From an uncultured Eubacteriales bacterium (GTDB lineage: Bacteria; Bacillota; Clostridia; Christensenellales; UBA1242), in assembly GCA_900557585.1 (NCBI GenBank), contig USTJ01000015.1:1-9361 (forward strand): DNA of 9,361 nt, written 5' to 3'. Position 1 is the stretch's first letter, and each line of letters opens with the position of its first letter. The notes under the pieces were generated by a model, which was given only the letters and a program-made list of their open reading frames with translations, did no database searches and was not told where the DNA came from. A program made the position numbers and the translations under genes. This document shows positions 5,341-9,361 of this stretch, in pieces.

Positions 5341-6168
5341 ATGAAAAAGCGTTTAACATGCATTGCAATGTCGCCAGAAAAATTGTTTTTGGTCAAGTTG
5401 ATGCTTTCGTGTTTTTCACTTGCGGTTGCCATTACGCTATATTTGATTGGGCTTATTAATTTTGTTTGCCTTATAATGGTTTTGGCGGGTGTTCTTTGGA
5501 ACTTTTTTGCAAAGATAAATTCGTTTGTTGGGTTTGGTCTTTGCCTCGTGACGTGCTTTATTTGTGGGCTTGAATGCATATCTATTGGGTTATATTCACA
5601 TGCAATTTTATATTTGATTTTCTATATTGTGCTTGAACTTTTTGTTCTTGTTTTGAACCTTAAAGGAAACACTGTTTTTGTTAGATATAAAAATCTTTCA
5701 CCAACCGATTCATATTATATTGTTTTGTCTATTTTGCTTTTTGCTGTTTGTGGATTTTCAATTTCACTTTGCCAAAACAACATGATTGTTCCAGCAATCG
5801 ACGCAGTTTGCGCTAGTTTGCTTGCACTTTCAGCATATCTTCATTCAAGAAATTTCAGAGAATATTATGTAATCCGTCCAATTGCTCTTGTTTTGACAAT
5901 TGCAATGTTTGCCTATATTGTTTCAATTGGAATGGCAAGCAGTGTCACAATCAGTTTGTTGCTTCTTTATGTGATTTATTTTGTGCTTGACGCAGTTGAA
6001 CACATTTTCTTGATTCAATCAAAATTCAAAGTTCGCCACAGTCTGAGAAATGTTTTTGCAGACGAAAGCACTGTAGATGAAGTTGAAATTGTCCCAGAAA
6101 AAACAGAAGAACAAACAAACGAACAAAAACCAAAGAAAAAGGGCAGAGGTAAAGATGTTCTTGCTTAA
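5341..6168 (+). CDS. PnuC-like multi-pass membrane transporter
   Basis: 275 residues with about seven or eight hydrophobic segments (near 17-37, 38-57, 60-80, 84-106, 126-143, 148-168, 177-197 and 200-222). The layout resembles PnuC vitamin and nucleoside transporters: a short loop before a GLYSHAILYLIFY segment (83-95) like the PnuC GLYGEVILN, and PAIDAVCASLLALSAYL (151-167) like the PnuC PYLDA region. PnuC proteins move nicotinamide riboside or related vitamins by facilitated diffusion, driven by intracellular phosphorylation. The substrate cannot be read here, and the classical Trp and Asn motifs are weak or absent. A charged tail (about 226-275) rich in Glu, Lys and Gln is cytosolic by the positive-inside rule and unusual for the family. 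The ATG follows AAAGGAG with ideal spacing. The family call is moderate. Confidence 0.6.
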   Translation: MKKRLTCIAMSPEKLFLVKLMLSCFSLAVAITLYLIGLINFVCLIMVLAGVLWNFFAKINSFVGFGLCLVTCFICGLECISIGLYSHAILYLIFYIVLELFVLVLNLKGNTVFVRYKNLSPTDSYYIVLSILLFAVCGFSISLCQNNMIVPAIDAVCASLLALSAYLHSRNFREYYVIRPIALVLTIAMFAYIVSIGMASSVTISLLLLYVIYFVLDAVEHIFLIQSKFKVRHSLRNVFADESTVDEVEIVPEKTEEQTNEQKPKKKGRGKDVLA

Positions 6169-6174
6169 AAAATA

Positions 6175-6207
6175 AAAAGGCACACAAAATTGTGTGTCTT
6201 TTCTTTT
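6175..6207 (+). terminator. Rho-independent terminator of the PnuC-like gene
   Basis: A stem of about 11-13 bp (6175-6187 with 6190-6202, one G-T pair) is followed by a T-rich tail. It begins 6 bases after the stop codon. The following 6208-6419 holds no gene; the only structure I see is a 6+3+6 inverted repeat TTGCAT/ATGCAA at 6398-6412. Confidence 0.85.
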
Positions 6208-6419
6208 GCCTAGGTTACTTGCGTGATGTTTTTTTTGAGTTGGTGCAGGCAAAGTGTGTTGTCCGCAGTCATAAAAATAAGTATTTTTGCGGGTATTGTA
6301 ATGTGTTTGATTATCGCTTTTTGATTTTATACATTGAGATAACGCTATTATGAAAAAATGATGAGAAGTTTTTAATCGTTTTATTTATTTTGTTATCTTG
6401 CATGATATGCAATCACTTT

Positions 6420-7646
6420 TTATCTGTTTTGAACAACAAAAATTGTTTTGTCGGTTGCTTGTTTGCGGTTGTTGCAGATGTTATATATGTTCGAACCTGC
6501 CTGGTTTTGCAAAACAAATGTTGCTTTTTCTTGTTCAAGTTTTTCAAGGTCTGAAAGACTTACAATAAGTTCGGCTTTAGAGGTTTTAATGAGTTCTGAA
6601 AGCCATTTTTTCTTTGAAGCGTTCACTGCAAGAACATTAATTGCATATGGCTTGAAAAGGGCTTTTGAAAAATCTTTTTTTACATTGAAGAGTGGAAGAA
6701 GTAAAAGTTTTGCAATTCTGCTTTTTCTGTAACACTTGCTGGAAAGAGCATTGCAAATTTGCCTTTGTGATGAATAGAGATTCGAGTTGTTTTTCACGAG
6801 GTGGCTGAGGGCTGAGTTATAGTCAGCGAAAGTTTCAAGTTCTTTTGTTGAAAGGTCGCGAAGATGTTCAAGGACAAGTGCGTCAAGTTTGATTTGGGCT
6901 TCGTTTGAAAATGTGCGATTTTTTAAACTTTCAAAAACATGAGATGGAACAAGGCGTTTTGTCTTTTTTGTTTTGCCAGAATAGGCAAGGCTTCTGATGA
7001 ATGTTGCGTTCACGAGATATTTGGTTTTTCCAAAGATTCTTATGCGTTTTATTTTGTTTGTATTATATCCGCTGTCTTCACGGTTTATAAAAACTGGTTG
7101 GATGTTTAAATTGTGCTTATAGATTGCTGAAAGGTATTCGATTGCAAGAATATTATTTGGTTCGCTGAAAATTTCGTCAATTTCACTTTGCAAAGAAGGA
7201 TAGGCTTGTTTATAGGTTTGAAGAAGAGCCATGCTGTAACTTTGACCCATTTTCATGAAAGAAACAATCATGTTTGAAATCTTTTTGTCTTCTTGGCATT
7301 TTAGTTTTGCGATTTTTATGAGGGAAGATGTTTCTTTCACTTTTACGCCAAATGCAAGAGAGTCTATTCCAAGGTCTGAGAGAATCTTTACTCCGCCAAG
7401 AGCAAAGAAAGGAGCAGATGAAAGTGTGAAACATTCAGGAAGTTCAAGAACAATGTCTGCGCCCGAAACAATTGCATGGCTGGCTCTTTCATATTTATCA
7501 AGAATTGCCATTTCTCCGCGCTGGGTGAAGTTTCCACTCATGATAACGGCAATGTTCGCGTTTGTTTGCTTTTTAACTTGTTTTAAAAAGTAGTCATGAC
7601 CATTGGTCAGCGGGTTAAATTCGGCAATAATTCCACAAAGTTTCAT
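6420..7646 (-). CDS. tmcAL: tRNA(Met) cytidine acetate ligase (TmcAL, YlbM)
   Basis: 408 residues, close to the 415 of Bacillus YlbM. TmcAL activates acetate with ATP to acetyl-AMP and acetylates the wobble cytidine (C34) of elongator tRNA-Met, giving ac4C. The N-terminal nucleotidyltransferase-like domain shows CGIIAEFNP (4-12), SGNFTQRGE (37-45) and GADIVLELP (62-70); a later VNATFIRSL matches the family's SATxIR. The usual HNGH (HxGH) motif reads TNGH (14-17): the first His is Thr, encoded ACC. The start is the ATG at 7646 with GAGAG upstream; the longer frame to 7769 would cross the shared promoter. It is divergent from pta, a gene it neighbours in many Clostridia. The function is assigned by family; activity is uncertain because of the Thr. 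Confidence 0.9.
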   Translation of the reverse strand: MKLCGIIAEFNPLTNGHDYFLKQVKKQTNANIAVIMSGNFTQRGEMAILDKYERASHAIVSGADIVLELPECFTLSSAPFFALGGVKILSDLGIDSLAFGVKVKETSSLIKIAKLKCQEDKKISNMIVSFMKMGQSYSMALLQTYKQAYPSLQSEIDEIFSEPNNILAIEYLSAIYKHNLNIQPVFINREDSGYNTNKIKRIRIFGKTKYLVNATFIRSLAYSGKTKKTKRLVPSHVFESLKNRTFSNEAQIKLDALVLEHLRDLSTKELETFADYNSALSHLVKNNSNLYSSQRQICNALSSKCYRKSRIAKLLLLPLFNVKKDFSKALFKPYAINVLAVNASKKKWLSELIKTSKAELIVSLSDLEKLEQEKATFVLQNQAGSNIYNICNNRKQATDKTIFVVQNR

Positions 7647-7675
7647 AAAAATCTCTCTCAAACATTTTATTTTTT

Positions 7676-7705
7676 TTGATATTTGTATTATAATAATTTT
7701 ATTAT
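7676..7705 (+). promoter_or_regulatory. Predicted promoter of pta-ackA
   Basis: TTGATA (7676-7681), an 18-base spacer and TATTAT (7700-7705), with a start near 7712 and a leader of about 33 bases that carries GGGAGG. Its -10 overlaps the -10 of the divergent tmcAL promoter. Confidence 0.6.
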
Positions 7706-7729
7706 AACTTATAAAAGTTGTTTTGGCAA
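7701..7729 (-). promoter_or_regulatory. tmcAL: Predicted promoter of tmcAL
   Basis: On the minus strand, TTGCCA (7724-7729), a 17-base spacer and a perfect TATAAT (7701-7706), about 55 bases before the ATG at 7646. It shares its -10 with the opposite pta promoter. Confidence 0.7.
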
Positions 7730-7730
7730 C

Positions 7731-7736
7731 GGGAGG
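7731..7736 (+). promoter_or_regulatory. Ribosome binding site that fixes the pta TTG start
   Basis: GGGAGG ends 8 bases before TTG at 7745, the expected distance. The in-frame ATG at 7718 lies upstream of this site and would translate through it, so TTG is preferred. Confidence 0.75.
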
Positions 7737-7744
7737 ATAGCATT

Positions 7745-8785
7745 TTGTTTGGCAAAAAACCAAAAGCAAACGACACTTTCAAGTATATAATAGAGAAAGC
7801 CTCTGGAACAGGAAAAACCATTGTTTTGCCAGAAGGCAATGATGATAGAGTGATTCAGGCAGCGGAAAGGGCTTCTTTGATGGGGCTTTGCAAAGTTGTT
7901 TTGATTGGAAACAAGATTTTGCTTAAAGATAAAATTTCTAAAAAGGCATTAAAGAACATTGAAATTATCGATGTTCAAAGTGAAACTCACCGCAGAGAGA
8001 TGTATGCTCATTCGCTTTATGAACTTCGAAAAGAAAAGGGCATGACCGAAGAGCAGGCTCTTGAAACACTTAAAGATCCAATGTACTATGCAACAATGAT
8101 GCTTCAAAGTGATGATGTTGATGGCGTTGTTGCTGGTGCGGTATACGCTTCGGCAGATGTAATGCGTCCTGCATTTCAAATTATAAAAACAAGGTCGGGA
8201 ATTTCAAAGGTTTCAAGTGCTTTCATCATGGAAATGCCACAAGGCTCTTCGCTTGGCGAAAACAACATGATGGTGTTTGCTGATTGTGCTGTTATTCCAG
8301 ACCCAACTGACAAAGAACTTGCAGAAATTGCGGTTTTGTCTGCTCGTTTGGCAGATGATATTTGCTCAATGAAACCAAAGGTTGCGCTTTTGTCTTTCAC
8401 AACAAAAACCGACCCAGATGTTGCAAACGAAGACATTCAAAAGGTGAAAAGGGCATATAAACTTGCAAGAAGAATGGATTCTTCAATTGTAATTGATGGC
8501 GAACTTCAAGCCGATGCAGCAATTGTTCCAGAAGTGTGCGACAAAAAATGCAAAGGCTCTTCACTTGGTGGAAAAGCAAATGTTTTGATTTTCCCAAACA
8601 TTGATGCGGGCAACATTGCATATAAACTTGTTCAGCGTATTGCGGGTGTTCGTGCAGTTGGCCCAATTTTGCAGGGGCTTCGCAAACCAATAAACGACCT
8701 TTCAAGAGGTGCCAGTGCAGACGAAATTGTGCTTGCAATGGCAATTACTATTTTACAAACAAAAACAAGCATTAAAGGAGAATAA
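7745..8785 (+). CDS. pta: Phosphate acetyltransferase
   Basis: 346 residues with the TTG start, the length of the single-domain Pta of Clostridia. It converts acetyl-CoA and phosphate to acetyl phosphate and CoA, the first step of acetate fermentation, in the cytosol. Seen are VLPEGNDDRV (27-36), DPMYYATMML (111-120), VAGAVYASADVMRPAFQIIKT (129-149, given as a family landmark), LSFTTK (216-221), DGELQADAA (251-259) and the C-terminal GPILQGLRKPINDLSRG (306-322). Most Pta proteins continue RGCS; here it is RGAS. The gene is followed after one base by ackA, whose AAAGGAG lies inside the pta end, so the two form one unit. Confidence 0.95.
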   Translation: MFGKKPKANDTFKYIIEKASGTGKTIVLPEGNDDRVIQAAERASLMGLCKVVLIGNKILLKDKISKKALKNIEIIDVQSETHRREMYAHSLYELRKEKGMTEEQALETLKDPMYYATMMLQSDDVDGVVAGAVYASADVMRPAFQIIKTRSGISKVSSAFIMEMPQGSSLGENNMMVFADCAVIPDPTDKELAEIAVLSARLADDICSMKPKVALLSFTTKTDPDVANEDIQKVKRAYKLARRMDSSIVIDGELQADAAIVPEVCDKKCKGSSLGGKANVLIFPNIDAGNIAYKLVQRIAGVRAVGPILQGLRKPINDLSRGASADEIVLAMAITILQTKTSIKGE

Positions 8786-8786
8786 T

Positions 8787-9361
8787 ATGAGTAAAAGAAT
8801 TTTAGTTATCAATGCTGGAAGCAGTAGTTTGAAATTTCAATTTATCGACACAGAAACCGAAGAGGTTTTTGCAAAAGGAAATGTTGAAAGAATCAATGAA
8901 GAAGGCTCTTTCCTTCGCTATAAAGCACACGGCAAAGAAACAATCAAAGACAGACCAATTTATAACCACACACAAGCAATGGAAATGGTTATCGACGCTT
9001 TGACAGACAAAGAAATTGGTGTTATCAAAAACGTAAACGAAATTGACGCATTTGGACACAGAGTTGTGAATGTTGGTGAGTCATATTTCGATCCATGCAT
9101 CGTTACAAAGAAAATTTTGGAAGATTTCAAAACAAAAGTGGATTTTTCACCTCTTCATGTTCCTGGCGCAATTGCAGGAATCGAGGCTTGCATGAGCATT
9201 TGTCCAAAAACTCCAAATGTTGCTGTTTTTGACATTGGATTCCACAAATCAATGCCAGAATATGTATATCGCTATGCAATTCCAACAAAATATTATGACG
9301 AATATAAAATCCGTCGCTATGGCGCACACGGAACCAGCCACTATTATGTGACACAAAGATG
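8787..9361 (+). CDS. ackA: Acetate kinase, N-terminal 191 residues (cut by the window edge)
   Basis: The frame opens one base after pta with AAAGGAG at 8774-8780 and runs off the right end; about half of the usual 400 residues is present. AckA turns acetyl phosphate and ADP into acetate and ATP. Visible are INAGSSSLKF (8-17), GHRVV (90-94), PLH (122-124), VFDIGFH (147-153) and RRYGAHGTSH (176-185). Catalytic residues matching Methanosarcina Arg91, Asp148 and His180 are kept (R92, D149, H181). Several usually conserved neighbours differ: HGGE is NVGE, PLHNP is PLHVP, FDTAFH is FDIGFH, and the pocket Phe179 is Ala180. Pta pairing supports acetate kinase, but another short-chain acid such as propionate is possible. 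Confidence 0.93.
   Translation, partial: MSKRILVINAGSSSLKFQFIDTETEEVFAKGNVERINEEGSFLRYKAHGKETIKDRPIYNHTQAMEMVIDALTDKEIGVIKNVNEIDAFGHRVVNVGESYFDPCIVTKKILEDFKTKVDFSPLHVPGAIAGIEACMSICPKTPNVAVFDIGFHKSMPEYVYRYAIPTKYYDEYKIRRYGAHGTSHYYVTQR

Noticed and set aside
5220..5579. N-terminal extension of ylbJ up to 5579
   Set aside because: It would overlap the start of the divergent PnuC-like gene, which has a strong ribosome binding site, and the added residues have no recognisable features.
7647..7769. N-terminal extension of tmcAL up to 7769
   Set aside because: It runs through the shared promoter region and into pta. The family N-terminus begins at the ATG at 7646.
1..9361. CRISPR array, insertion sequence, integrase, toxin-antitoxin or defence genes
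   Set aside because: No regularly spaced repeats, transposase or integrase motifs or terminal inverted repeats were found. The only mobility hint is the tRNA 3' duplication, without any recombinase in view.

Overview
The window is AT-rich chromosomal DNA with strong AAAGGAG-type ribosome binding sites, many U-tailed hairpin terminators and A-rich codon use. This points to a low-GC Bacillota (Firmicutes), most likely class Clostridia. The gene content supports this: rsmD, the coiled-coil 'ATPase-like' protein, ylbJ/spoVV, ylbM/tmcAL, pta and ackA belong to a neighbourhood that is conserved in Clostridia. YlbJ/SpoVV is a sporulation protein, so a spore-forming or recently spore-forming lineage is suggested. 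The species cannot be named from the sequence.

Left part (1-1027). A partial minus-strand reading frame runs off the left edge. Next is a self-contained minus-strand unit for a 41-residue charged peptide with its own terminator. A good promoter then drives a plus-strand tRNA-Lys(CTT), which has a terminator. From 596 to about 870 there is no gene, but there are tRNA-like fragments (including an 18/20 direct repeat of the tRNA 3' end), several perfect small inverted repeats and a strong orphan terminator. It looks like a decayed tRNA cluster or the scar of a lost element.

Middle part (1028-3982, all plus strand). fabG (3-oxoacyl-ACP reductase type SDR) has its own promoter and a terminator. 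It is followed by a tight three-gene unit: alr (alanine racemase, cell-wall D-Ala), rsmD (16S rRNA m2G966 methyltransferase) and a small coiled-coil protein, closed by a strong bidirectional terminator. The coaD gene usually found beside rsmD is missing.

Right part (3993-9361) alternates strands: ylbJ/spoVV (-), a PnuC-like membrane transporter (+), tmcAL (-), then pta-ackA (+, ackA cut by the window edge). The tmcAL/pta promoters share one -10 region on opposite strands. Pta and AckA convert acetyl-CoA to acetate with ATP formation, and TmcAL consumes acetate and ATP to modify tRNA-Met, so this divergent pair is metabolically linked.

Most of the window is housekeeping DNA. I do not see a convincing new multi-gene system. 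The points worth a second look are residue changes in otherwise recognisable enzymes (TmcAL TxGH, AckA Phe-to-Ala in the acetate pocket, Alr Lys-to-Val at the carbamylated lysine), the tRNA-derived intergenic structure, the micro-protein with a duplicated NCxxxSD motif, and the rearranged ylbJ-tmcAL-pta neighbourhood.
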